Shown here: positions 31,634 to 39,430 of the stretch, one piece after another
How the letters are laid out: each line of letters opens with the position of its first letter
Numbering within the stretch: the first letter of the stretch is position 1
DNA from: JAVJUS01 sp040220455
GTDB taxonomy: Bacteria > Pseudomonadota > Alphaproteobacteria > DSM-16000 > Inquilinaceae
Reading direction: 5' to 3'
Assembly (NCBI GenBank): GCA_040220455.1
Contig: JAVJUS010000126.1
Location: forward strand, 36,681-100,680
DNA length: 64,000 bases
Notes under the pieces: model-generated
Told to the model about the DNA's origin: nothing
Databases searched by the model: none
What the model saw: the letters and a program-made list of their open reading frames with translations, nothing else
Made by a program: the position numbers and the translations under genes

Positions 31634-33327
31634 CCCGTGCCCCCGCCATGGGCGGCGATCGCCGCCTTGGTGCGGGCGAGCGCCGACGGCGCGACCGAGA
31701 CGGTGCGCAGCCCGGCGTCGAGCAACAGGCCCAGAAGCTCGGGGTCGCCCGCCATGTCGCCGCACAGGCTGACCTCGACGCCGGCCACCCGGCCATGGGA
31801 GGCGACGCGCGCGATCAGCTCCAACACCGCCGGATGGCGCGGGTCGTAGACCCGGGCGACATGCCGGTTTCCGCGGCCGGCCGCGGTGACGTACTGGACC
31901 AGGTCGTTGGAGCCGATGGAGAAGAACGCCGCATCGAACCGGTCGACGGACAGCGCGGCGGCGGGCACCTCGACCATCATGCCGAGCTCCGGCCGGCGGG
32001 CGGCTACGCCCTCGGCCTCCAGCTCGCTCACGGCGGCGTCGAGCAGAGCCGCGGCCTCCGCCATCTCCTCCGGCGCGGTGACCATCGGCACCATGATCTT
32101 GAGCGGGCCCTCGACCGCCGCCCGCGCCAGGGCTCGGAGCTGGACCTTGAAGACGTCGGGCCGGGCGAGCGACAGGCGCAGGCCGCGCAGGCCCAGGAAC
32201 GGATCGGCCTCGTCCTCGGCGGTCAGGCCCGGCAGCGGCTTGTCGCCGCCGGCATCGAGCGTTCGCACCGTCACCGGCCGTCCCTCGGCCCAGGCGACGA
32301 GCCGGGCATAGGCGCGGTACTGGGTCTCCTCGTCCGGCAGGCCGTCGACGCCGCCCCGGCCGTCCCGGTCCCGCCCGTCCCGGTCCCGCCCGTCACGCTC
32401 CCGGCCGTCCCGATCGTAGAACAGGAACTCCGTCCGGGTCAGGCCGATGCCGTCGCAATGGCCCGGGTCGACCGCGTCGAGCAGGGCCGGGTCGTCGACA
32501 TTGATGAGCACCGCCACCGCCTCGCCGGCCGCGGTCGCCGCCGGGCGGTCGAGATAGGCGGCCTGTTCCGCGCGCGCGGCCTCGTCGGCGGCGAGCCGAC
32601 CGGCGAAGGCGTGCTCGCTCTCCGCCTCCGGATCGACGGTCAGCGTGCCGTCGACGGCGTCGAGCAGGGCCGGCGCGCCCGTCTCCAGACCGGCGATGTC
32701 GCCGTCGAGCCCGACGACCAGCGGCACGCCGCGCGCCCGGGCCAGCATGGCGACATGGCTCGACGCGCTGCCCGACGCGACGGCGGCGCCGAGGCACCGG
32801 ATCCAGTCGATCTCCAGGAAGCGCGACGGCGTCAGATCGGCGGCGACCAGGATGGAGTCGGGCCCCGGCACTCTATCGCCGTCCTCCGCGTCGGCGAGCC
32901 TCGCCAGCACGCGGTCCTTCAGGTCGCGCAGGTCGTCGGCGCGGGCGCGGAAGTAGTCGTCCCCCGCCGCCTCGTAGTCATCGATCTGGGCATCGATCGC
33001 CGAGGCCCAGGCGTCGGGCGCCGGCGCGCCGTCGTCGATCATGGTGTAGGCCGGGTCGCTCAGCGCCGAGTCCTCGAGCAGGGCGAGCTGGAACTCCAGG
33101 ATCTCGCCGCCCATGGCGTCGGCATCCCCGGCGAGGTCGGCGATTCGCTCCGACGCCGCGGCGAGCGCGGCATCGAGCGCCGCACGCTCCTCCGCGGGCG
33201 TCCCGGCCACGCGCTCGGCCAGCGCCGCGCGCCGGTCGACCACGAGCCGGCCGGCCGCCAGCCCCGGCGAGGCGGACTGCCCCGTCAGGCGGCGTTCAGG
33301 ACGCGGCCGCCTCTGTTCCGCCGTCAC
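31630..33327 (-). CDS. PTS enzyme I (PEP-protein phosphotransferase) of the Dha system
   Basis: 565 residues, close to EI length. Phospho-His in ASGSASSHVAMLARARGVP (about 195), C-terminal PEP-binding barrel with GIGLTRTEFLFYDRD, GGDKPLPGL, FLGLRGLRLSLARPDVF, SIGSNDLVQYVTAA and catalytic Cys in VSLCGDMAGDP. The N-terminal HPr-binding helices lie at about 45-140. It takes phosphate from PEP and passes it to the HPr encoded just upstream (32-bp overlap). Between FYDRD and the next conserved block a (D/E)RDGR repeat is inserted (about 300-320). Dedicated EI in a dha operon replaces the multidomain DhaM of other bacteria. Confidence 0.93.
   Translation of the reverse strand: MTAEQRRPRPERRLTGQSASPGLAAGRLVVDRRAALAERVAGTPAEERAALDAALAAASERIADLAGDADAMGGEILEFQLALLEDSALSDPAYTMIDDGAPAPDAWASAIDAQIDDYEAAGDDYFRARADDLRDLKDRVLARLADAEDGDRVPGPDSILVAADLTPSRFLEIDWIRCLGAAVASGSASSHVAMLARARGVPLVVGLDGDIAGLETGAPALLDAVDGTLTVDPEAESEHAFAGRLAADEAARAEQAAYLDRPAATAAGEAVAVLINVDDPALLDAVDPGHCDGIGLTRTEFLFYDRDGRERDGRDRDGRDRDGRGGVDGLPDEETQYRAYARLVAWAEGRPVTVRTLDAGGDKPLPGLTAEDEADPFLGLRGLRLSLARPDVFKVQLRALARAAVEGPLKIMVPMVTAPEEMAEAAALLDAAVSELEAEGVAARRPELGMMVEVPAAALSVDRFDAAFFSIGSNDLVQYVTAAGRGNRHVARVYDPRHPAVLELIARVASHGRVAGVEVSLCGDMAGDPELLGLLLDAGLRTVSVAPSALARTKAAIAAHGGGTG
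32356..32415 (-). repeat. Four 15-bp tandem repeats inside the EI gene
   Basis: Four successive five-residue units (D/E)RDGR are encoded by nearly identical 15-bp units, for example on the plus strand CCGTCCCGGTCCCGC. They sit in a surface loop of the PEP-binding domain and keep the frame, so copy number could vary without breaking the gene. Confidence 0.8.
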
Positions 33328-33616
33328 CGGAGCCCTCCTCGAAATCGGCTTCGACCAGCCTGACCAGCCGCTCGACGGCGGTATCGGCGTCCGCCCCGGC
33401 GGCCCGGAACTCCAGCTCGGTACCCTGGGGCACCTTCAAGGCCATTACCTTGACGATGCTCTTGGCATCGGTCCAGGCCTCCGCGTCCGCGGCGCGAACC
33501 TCGACCTTGGCGGCGAAGGTCTTGGCGAGCTTGGTCAACTTCACCGAGGGCCGGGCGTGCAGGCCGACTTCGTGGGTGAGCAGCACCCGCCCCTCGGCCG
33601 TTTCCTCTTCGCTCAT
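33296..33616 (-). CDS. HPr-family phosphocarrier protein
   Basis: 106 residues from ATG 33616 (MSEEETAEG). The phospho-His lies in HEVGLHARPSVKLTKLAKTF (about 19), and the second landmark is DAKSIVKVMALKVPQGTELE (Ser of the regulatory-site type, about residue 50). The C-terminus has an acidic/Ala-rich tail. It carries phosphate from EI to DhaM. The gene overlaps the EI start by 32 bp. It follows dhaM by 79 bp. The SIVKVMAL region lacks any extra domain, so this is a stand-alone HPr. Confidence 0.93.
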   Translation of the reverse strand: MSEEETAEGRVLLTHEVGLHARPSVKLTKLAKTFAAKVEVRAADAEAWTDAKSIVKVMALKVPQGTELEFRAAGADADTAVERLVRLVEADFEEGSGDGGTEAAAS

Positions 33617-33695
33617 CTCGATCCTGTCGTCCCGTGTTCCGGCGCCCCGCGCGCTTGGTCGGGGTCGGGAGCCGCGCCGCGAGCGGCGCGACAGC

Positions 33696-34100
33696 TCAGG
33701 GGGAGAGTTCCTCGGCGGTCGCGCGGACCTGCTGGAGCGTGGCCCCACCCGCCGCCTCGGTCGCCGCCATCACGGCGCCCTCGACCAGCGGGGCATTGCA
33801 GATGGCCACGGTGTCGCGCTTGTCGTCGCCCAGCATCTCGATCGCCATCTCGCTGTTGGTCTCCGCGCCGCCGAGATCGACGAGCACGGCGACGCCCTTC
33901 GGCGTCCAGACCTCCTCGATCGCCGCCACGATGCGGGCGACGTCGGTGCCGAGCCCGCCGTCGGCATTGCCGCCCGTCGCCGCGATGGCGACCTCGTCGC
34001 CGACCATCTGGCGGACCATGTCGACCGTGCCGCGCGCGATCTCCGGCGAATGGGAGACGATCACGAGGCCGACGCGCCCCTCGCCCTGCCCGGCCATCAC
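33696..34100 (-). CDS. dhaM: DhaM, EIIA-mannose-like phosphotransferase subunit
   Basis: 134 residues from GTG 34100 or 133 from ATG 34097; both overlap the dhaL stop (34097-34099), so translation is coupled. EIIA-Man-type fold with the phospho-His in GLVIVSHSPEIARGTV (about 17), followed by VAVLVDLGGAETNSEMAIEM and NAPLVEGAVMAATEAAGG. It takes phosphate from HPr and rephosphorylates the ADP held in DhaL. Unlike E. coli DhaM it lacks fused HPr and EI domains; those are encoded separately next in the operon. Confidence 0.94.
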   Translation of the reverse strand: MMAGQGEGRVGLVIVSHSPEIARGTVDMVRQMVGDEVAIAATGGNADGGLGTDVARIVAAIEEVWTPKGVAVLVDLGGAETNSEMAIEMLGDDKRDTVAICNAPLVEGAVMAATEAAGGATLQQVRATAEELSP

Positions 34101-34774
34101 GAGCCCTCCCCGGCCGGGCCGGCGAGCACGTCGCAGGCGGCGTGGACGATCAGGCAGCTCGACTTCGCGCCCGGGTCGAGATGGCCGATGCTGCGCTCGC
34201 CCAGGAACGAGGCCCGGCCCTTGCTGGCGCGCATCGGCTCGGTCGCGGCGAGTCCGTCGTCGGCGGCCCTGCGCGCCCGGGCGGCGGCTTCGACGCCGTC
34301 GACGCCCTCCGCCGCGGCGGCTACCAGCACGTCGGCGACGGGGATCAGGACGTCGAGCATGGTCTTCTCCCCCGCCTTCGACTTGCCGCGGCTCGCCACC
34401 GCCTCGACGCCGGCGCGCACCAGGGCCGCGAACTGGGCCAGGTCGGCCGGCGGCCGCGGCCCCGCGGCCTTGCCCATGCCCATGAGAAAGGAGCCGTAGA
34501 GCGGGCCGGAGGCGCCGCCGACCTTCATGACCAGCGCCATGCCGGCCTGCTGCAGCGCCTTGGCCGGCGGCTCGGCGGCGATGGCGTCGCGCTGCTCGCG
34601 CATGGCCTGGAAGCCGCGCTTCATGTTGTGGCCGTGGTCGCCATCGCCGATCGCCGAGTCGAGCTCGGTGAGCCGATCGGCGTGCGCGATCACCACCTCC
34701 GCGGCGGCGTCGATCAGGCGGGCGGCCAGCGCCGCCGGGTCGGCGGCGGCGGGTCGGGCGGTCTCGGCGGTCAT
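34097..34774 (-). CDS. dhaL: Dihydroxyacetone kinase subunit DhaL
   Basis: 225 residues, GGAGGAAA upstream of ATG 34774. Nucleotide/Mg-binding loop ELDSAIGDGDHGHNMKRGF (the conserved Asp residues of DhaL about 40-50), MKVGGASGPLYGSFLMGMG and AAEGVDGVEAAARARRAADD. DhaL holds ADP/ATP as a tightly bound cofactor and phosphorylates dihydroxyacetone bound to DhaK. It follows the two ATPase genes of the ABC importer by 32 bp, which ties import of the substrate to its phosphorylation. Confidence 0.95.
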   Translation of the reverse strand: MTAETARPAAADPAALAARLIDAAAEVVIAHADRLTELDSAIGDGDHGHNMKRGFQAMREQRDAIAAEPPAKALQQAGMALVMKVGGASGPLYGSFLMGMGKAAGPRPPADLAQFAALVRAGVEAVASRGKSKAGEKTMLDVLIPVADVLVAAAAEGVDGVEAAARARRAADDGLAATEPMRASKGRASFLGERSIGHLDPGAKSSCLIVHAACDVLAGPAGEGS

Positions 34775-34806
34775 GGCCCCCGGTTTCCTCCTCGGTTCTC
34801 GACGGC

Positions 34807-35853
34807 TCAGGCGCCGGCGGCCGCGTCGACCGGGGCGCTCGACCCCGCGACGCGCGCCCCGGCGCCGTCGAAATACAGCACCCGGTCGACCAGCGCGCCG
34901 ACTGACACCGTGTCGCCGGGCCGGTGGTCGTCGTGGGCGCCGGCCAGCGCGTGGACCTGGCGGCCCTCGACTTCGACCAGGATCACCGTCTCCGCGCCCA
35001 GATGCTCGACCGTGAGCACCCGGCCCTCCGGCCCCGCGCGGCCCAGCACCACGTCCTCCGGGCGCACCCCGATCGTGGCCGTGGCCGCCGGTCCGTCGGC
35101 AATGCCCAGGCTGCCGGCCGGCAGCAGGTTGACCGGCGGCGAGCCCAGCCGCTTGGCCACGTAGGTCGTCGCCGGGCGCTCGTAGACGGTGCGCGGGTCG
35201 GCGATCTGGACCAGCCGCCCCTCCTCCAGGACGCCGATCCGGTCGGCCAGGGTCAAGGCCTCGGTCTGGTCGTGGGTGACATAGAGGATCGTGGACCCCA
35301 GGTCGATCTGGATGCGCTTGAGCTCGACCCGCAGGCTCTCGCGCAGCTTGGCGTCGAGCGAGGACAGCGGCTCGTCCATCAGGTAGACCGCCGGCGTGCG
35401 CACCAGCGCCCGGCCGATCGCCACGCGCTGCATCTCGCCGCCGGACAGCCGGGTCGCCTTGTTGCCCAGCTTGGAGTCGATGCGCAGGAGCGCCGCGACC
35501 TCGCGCACCTTGGCGTCGATCGCCTCCCGGCTCAGCTTGCGGCCGGGCGCGCGCAGCGGAAAGGCCAGGTTGTCGTAGACCGTGTAGTGCGGATAGAGCG
35601 AGTACTGCTGGAAGACGAAGGCCGTGTTGCGCGCATTCGGCGGCGCGTGGGTCACGTCGCGCCCGTCGATCGACAGCCGCCCCGCGTCGGGCGCGACCAG
35701 GCCCGCGATCAGGCGCAGCGTCGTCGTCTTGCCGGCGCCCGTGGGCCCGAGCAGGACGACGAACTCCCCGTCCGCCACGGTCAGGTCGAGGGATTCGACC
35801 GCGACCGTCTCGCCATAGGTCTTGGTGACGTGGTCGAGCCGGATCTCAGACAT
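34807..35853 (-). CDS. ABC importer ATP-binding protein, UgpC/MalK type (second)
   Basis: 348 residues. Walker A GPTGAGKTT, Q-loop FVFQQYSLYPHYTVYDN, signature LSGGEMQR, Walker B VYLMDEPLSSLD, switch THDQTEA, then a TOBE/MalK-type C-terminal domain (about 235-345: GVRPEDVVLGR, VEHLGAETVILVEV). It overlaps the other ATPase gene by 8 bp. Two different ATPases in one operon imply a heterodimeric motor, as in the glycerol transporter GlpSTPQV of rhizobia (two ATPases, two permeases, one binding protein). Confidence 0.93.
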   Translation of the reverse strand: MSEIRLDHVTKTYGETVAVESLDLTVADGEFVVLLGPTGAGKTTTLRLIAGLVAPDAGRLSIDGRDVTHAPPNARNTAFVFQQYSLYPHYTVYDNLAFPLRAPGRKLSREAIDAKVREVAALLRIDSKLGNKATRLSGGEMQRVAIGRALVRTPAVYLMDEPLSSLDAKLRESLRVELKRIQIDLGSTILYVTHDQTEALTLADRIGVLEEGRLVQIADPRTVYERPATTYVAKRLGSPPVNLLPAGSLGIADGPAATATIGVRPEDVVLGRAGPEGRVLTVEHLGAETVILVEVEGRQVHALAGAHDDHRPGDTVSVGALVDRVLYFDGAGARVAGSSAPVDAAAGA

Positions 35854-36958
35854 GGACGCCTCCCGCCGCCTCGCCCGGCCCGTCCGGCCCCTGGCCGAGC
35901 GCCAGGCCGCTGCGCCCGTCGAACAGGATCAGCGCGTCGCGCCGGAAGGTCAGCCCGACCGTCTCGCCGATCGACACTCGGGCGTCGTTGGGCGCGCGCA
36001 CGCGCAGGCGACCGGCGCTCGTGTCGACGGTGAGGATCTGGCGCGTGCCCATGTACTCGACCCCGAAGACCGAGCCGCGCAGCGGGCCGGCGTCGTCGAG
36101 ATAGACATGCTCCGGCCGGACGCCGAGCTGCCCGTCGTCGTGGTCGAGCCCCTCGCCCAGCGACGGCAGCGGCACATGCGCTCCGTCGACCGCCACCGTT
36201 TCCGCGCCCGGAGCCACCGGCCCGCGCGCCGCCAGGAAGTTCATCGCCGGGCTGCCGACGAAGCCGGCGACATACATGCTGCGCGGCCGGTTGTAGATCT
36301 CCGCCGGCGTGCCGACCTGCTCCATCACCCCGGCGCGCATGACGGCGATCCGGTCGGCCATGGACAGGGCCTCGATCTGGTCGTGGGTGACGTAGACCGA
36401 GGTCGCCCCGACCCGGTCGTGGAGCTGGCGCAACTCCTCGCGCATCAGCTCGCGGAACTCGGCGTCGAGGGTGCCCAGCGGCTCGTCCATCAGGAAGGCC
36501 CGCGGCCGGCGCACCAGCGCGCGGCCCAGGGCGACGCGCTGGCGGTCGCCGCCGGGCAGCGAGGAGACGCGCCGGTCGAGCAGATGCTCGATGCGCAGCA
36601 GACGGGCCGTCTCCTCGACCCGCTGGCGCGTCTCGGCCCGACCGGCGCCCTGGGAGCGCAGCGGATAACCGATATTGGCGCGCACGTTCATGTGCGGGTA
36701 GAGCGCGAACATCTGGAAGACGAAGGCGATGTCGCGCTCGCCGGCGCGCAGGCCGGTCACGTCCTCGCCGTCGAGCAGGATGCGCCCGCTGGTCGGATGC
36801 TCGAGCCCGGCGATGATGCGCAAGGTCGTCGTCTTGCCGCAGCCCGATGGCCCGAGCATGCAGAAGAACTCCCCGTCCTCGATGGTGAAGGTCGACTCCA
36901 CCACCGCGACGAAGTCGCCGAAGGCCTTGTGCAGCCGGTCGATGCGGATTTCGGCCAT
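35846..36958 (-). CDS. ABC importer ATP-binding protein, UgpC/MalK type (first)
   Basis: 370 residues. Walker A GPSGCGKTT, Q-loop FVFQMFALYPHMNVRAN, Walker B FLMDEPLGTLD and switch THDQIEA are normal. The signature is LPGGDRQR instead of LSGGQQQR, a Ser-to-Pro change that would weaken one ATP site. Asymmetric sites are usual in heterodimeric ABC motors. C-terminal TOBE-type region about 240-360. Starts 7 bp after the small membrane protein gene. Confidence 0.92.
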   Translation of the reverse strand: MAEIRIDRLHKAFGDFVAVVESTFTIEDGEFFCMLGPSGCGKTTTLRIIAGLEHPTSGRILLDGEDVTGLRAGERDIAFVFQMFALYPHMNVRANIGYPLRSQGAGRAETRQRVEETARLLRIEHLLDRRVSSLPGGDRQRVALGRALVRRPRAFLMDEPLGTLDAEFRELMREELRQLHDRVGATSVYVTHDQIEALSMADRIAVMRAGVMEQVGTPAEIYNRPRSMYVAGFVGSPAMNFLAARGPVAPGAETVAVDGAHVPLPSLGEGLDHDDGQLGVRPEHVYLDDAGPLRGSVFGVEYMGTRQILTVDTSAGRLRVRAPNDARVSIGETVGLTFRRDALILFDGRSGLALGQGPDGPGEAAGGVHV

Positions 36959-36965
36959 GGCGCCC

Positions 36966-37259
36966 TCAATCCGGGAAATGGCTGACGATCAGGAAGCCGA
37001 CCGTCCCGGCCAGGATGACCAGGAAGGACCAACCGAAGAGCGGGAGCGCCAGCGGCTGGGTCAGCATCAGCGTCCCGAGCAGGATCAGGACGGTGCAGAG
37101 ATTCTCCAGCGGCCCGCGGCGCAGCCAGCGCGGCCAGCGCGCACGCCGGCGCGCGGCCGCCGCCGCCAGGGCGGCGCCCGTGCCCTGTCCCCCGGTGCCG
37201 CCCGGCGCCGCGCCGTCCCGCCCCGCCCCGTCGCGGGTGGCGGCCTCCGGCGCGCTCAT
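36966..37259 (-). CDS. Small membrane protein of the ABC operon, unknown family
   Basis: 97 residues. The first 50 are Gly/Ala/Arg rich and cytoplasmic (net positive near WPRWLRRG). Then two membrane segments: LENLCTVLILLGTLMLTQPL and GWSFLVILAGTVGFLIVS. ATG 37259 overlaps the permease stop (ATGA). Glycerol-type ABC operons of rhizobia also carry a small membrane protein between permease and other genes, but this sequence does not look like DUF2160. It may be an accessory subunit of the importer. Confidence 0.72.
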   Translation of the reverse strand: MSAPEAATRDGAGRDGAAPGGTGGQGTGAALAAAAARRRARWPRWLRRGPLENLCTVLILLGTLMLTQPLALPLFGWSFLVILAGTVGFLIVSHFPD

Positions 37260-38224
37260 GACCGCACCGCGCCGAAGGTGATGCCGCGCAGCAGGTGCTT
37301 GCGCAGGACCACGGTGAAGATCACCACCGGCAGCATGAACAGCGTCGCGGCGGCGGCCACGGCCGGCCAGTCGAGCCCGCCCTCGCCGATGATCTGCGGG
37401 ATAAAGGGCGGCGCGGTCTGGGCCGTGCCGCTCGTCAGCAGGATGGCGAAGTTGTACTCGTTCCAGGAGAAGATCAGGCAGAAGATGGCCGTCGCCGCGA
37501 TGCCGGTCGCCGCCTGCGGCACCACCACCTTGAAGAAGGCCTGCAGGCGCGTGTAGCCGTCGACCATCGCCGCCTCCTCGTACTCGCGCGGGATCTCGTC
37601 GATGAAGCCCTTCAGCAGCCAGACCGACAGGCTGAGATTGACCGCCGTGTAGAGCAGGATCATGCCGAGATGGGTGTCGCTCAGCCCCAGCTCCCGGTAC
37701 ATCAGGAAGACCGGGATGGCGACGGCGACCGGCGGGAACATGCGCGTCGACAGGATGAAGAACATCAGGTCGTCCTTCAGCGGCACGCGGAACCGCGAGA
37801 AGGCGTAGGCCGCCAGCGTCCCGAGGAAGACCGACAGGAAGGTCGCGCCGAAGCCGATGATGATCGAGTTGAGATACCGGTCCGCGAAGCGCGACGGCCC
37901 GGTGATGACCATGTTGCGCTCGCGCACGAGCTCGTCGTACCAGGTCTCCGGCGGCGGCAGGTTCGCCATGTACTCGTCGGACTGGCGCGTGCGCGAGGTG
38001 AAGACGTTGACGTAGCCCTCCAGCGTCGGGTCGAAGGCGACCTTGGGCGGATAGGCGATGGCGTCGGACGGCGACTTGAAGCTCGTCAGCCCGATCCAGA
38101 CCATCGGCACCAGCGCGACCAGCGCGTAGGTGATGATCAGCACCGCGGCCAGGCGCTTGGAAAAGGGCCCGGGCTCGACGACCGAACGGGCATTGTCGTC
38201 ACGGGTGGCGTGGGGGGCGCTCAT
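37256..38224 (-). CDS. ABC importer permease, MalG type
   Basis: 322 residues from ATG 38224, overlapping the previous permease stop by four bases (ATGA). Six membrane segments, first AAVLIITYALVALVPMVWIG. The cytoplasmic EAA loop is EYEEAAMVDGYTRLQAFFKV and the signature SWNEYNFAILLTSG is typical of MalG/UgpE-like permeases. It carries a longer periplasmic loop after TM1 (about 55-105) that includes TRQSDEYMANLPPPETWY. Forms the channel with the MalF-type permease. Confidence 0.93.
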   Translation of the reverse strand: MSAPHATRDDNARSVVEPGPFSKRLAAVLIITYALVALVPMVWIGLTSFKSPSDAIAYPPKVAFDPTLEGYVNVFTSRTRQSDEYMANLPPPETWYDELVRERNMVITGPSRFADRYLNSIIIGFGATFLSVFLGTLAAYAFSRFRVPLKDDLMFFILSTRMFPPVAVAIPVFLMYRELGLSDTHLGMILLYTAVNLSLSVWLLKGFIDEIPREYEEAAMVDGYTRLQAFFKVVVPQAATGIAATAIFCLIFSWNEYNFAILLTSGTAQTAPPFIPQIIGEGGLDWPAVAAAATLFMLPVVIFTVVLRKHLLRGITFGAVRS

Positions 38225-39210
38225 CGCTCCTTCACCTTGTTCCAGACCTTGACGTAGATGTTGGCCGCGCCGAACACCGTGACGAAGAGGATGACCGCGA
38301 AGGCGGCGCTGTAGCCCGTGCGCCACTTCTCGAACGCCTCGCGCTTGAGGTTGATCGAGGCGAGCTCCGTGGTCGAGCCGGGCCCGCCCGAGGTCAGCTC
38401 GACCACCATGTCGAACATCTTGAAGTTCTCGATCGAGCGGAACAGCACCGCGAGCATCAGGAACGGCAGGACCATCGGCACCGTGATGGTCCAGAACTGC
38501 CGCCAGGCGCTGGCGCCGTCGACCTCCGCCGCCTCGTAAATGTATTCGGGGATCGACCTGAGGCCCGCCAGGCAGATCAGCATGATGAACGGCGTCCACA
38601 TCCAGGTGTCGACGATGATGATCGCGATCGGCGCCAGGGTGACGCTGCCGATCATCGAGAAGTCGCCGGCGCCGACGAAGAAGTTGACGATGTAGTTGAA
38701 GATACCGGCCTGCGGCTGGAACAGGTAGGTCCAGAACAGCCCGACCACGGCCGGCGACAGCATCATCGGCAACACGATGACCGTCGTCCAGAAGCCGTGG
38801 CCCTTGAACTGCCGGTTCAGCAGCCAGGCGAGGCCGAAGCCGAGCACGACCTGGATCGCCATGGTCCAGCCCACGAAATGGGCCGTGTGCTGCATGTTGA
38901 TCCAGATGTCCTCGCTGCCGAGCAGGCGCTCGTAGTTGGCGAGCCCCATCCAGCGGATCTCTTCGCCCGGCCGGTTGGCGCGGTAGTTCGTGAAGCTGAG
39001 ATAGATGTTCCAGAGCAGCGGGAAGATGTTGATCGCGAGCAGGAGCGCGACCGTCGGCCCGACGAAGAGCCAGACGAGCACCCGGTCGGACAGGCCCCGG
39101 CTCGCCCCGCCGGCACCCTCGACGACCCGGGCCGCCGCCGCGCGGCCGGCCGCGCCCGACGACTGGCCCGCGGTCTCGCCGCGCGCCGTTCCCGGCATGG
39201 TATCGGTCAT
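38221..39210 (-). CDS. ABC importer permease, MalF type
   Basis: 329 residues from ATG 39210; the first 45 are cytoplasmic and Ala/Gly rich. TM1 VLVWLFVGPTVALLLAINIF, later TMIQ-like segments, EAA loop IYEAAEVDGASAWRQFWTIT. The pairing of EAA loop and MVVELTSGGPG marks a MalF/UgpA-like permease. Sits 220 bp behind the binding-protein gene, with a hairpin and two palindromic repeats in the gap, a common arrangement that lowers permease relative to binding-protein expression. Confidence 0.93.
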   Translation of the reverse strand: MTDTMPGTARGETAGQSSGAAGRAAAARVVEGAGGASRGLSDRVLVWLFVGPTVALLLAINIFPLLWNIYLSFTNYRANRPGEEIRWMGLANYERLLGSEDIWINMQHTAHFVGWTMAIQVVLGFGLAWLLNRQFKGHGFWTTVIVLPMMLSPAVVGLFWTYLFQPQAGIFNYIVNFFVGAGDFSMIGSVTLAPIAIIIVDTWMWTPFIMLICLAGLRSIPEYIYEAAEVDGASAWRQFWTITVPMVLPFLMLAVLFRSIENFKMFDMVVELTSGGPGSTTELASINLKREAFEKWRTGYSAAFAVILFVTVFGAANIYVKVWNKVKER

Positions 39211-39231
39211 GAGAGGATCGCCCCCGCCGCC

Positions 39232-39333
39232 TAGGGCGATTTCCGAACTGATTGAATCATGAGTTCGGAAAAACTGCCCTATCTTCAACAACCTGGAGCA
39301 TCTTATCTGCGCCCGTTCGGGCGCCGGATGCTC
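39232..39333. repeat. Two palindromic intergenic elements
   Basis: First: TAGGGC (39232-39237) with GCCCTA (39276-39281) around an inner TTTCCGAACT/AGTTCGGAAA pair (39240-39249, 39262-39271). Second: GAGCATC (39296-39302) with GATGCTC (39327-39333) around GCGCCCG/CGGGCGC. Elements of this type are frequent between genes of alphaproteobacteria. Here they lie inside an operon. Confidence 0.7.
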
Positions 39334-39377
39334 TAAGAGGGCGGGCCGCGCGTGACGGCCCTGTCCGTCCGCGCCGG

Positions 39378-39413
39378 CCGGGGCCCCGGCGACACCCGCC
39401 GCCGGAGCCCCGG
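39378..39413 (-). terminator. GC hairpin after the binding-protein gene
   Basis: 14-bp stem (39378-39391 with 39400-39413, one mismatch) and 8-nt loop, 17 bp past the stop at 39431, no T-run. Same design and position as 903-936 in the other ABC operon, suggesting mRNA-end protection or partial termination. Confidence 0.5.
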
Positions 39414-39430
39414 ACCCGCACCTGGCCCGC

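Noticed and set aside
36966..37259. DUF2160 identity for the small membrane protein
   Set aside because: Position fits the glycerol transporter operon, but the sequence lacks the Trp-rich pattern I associate with DUF2160.
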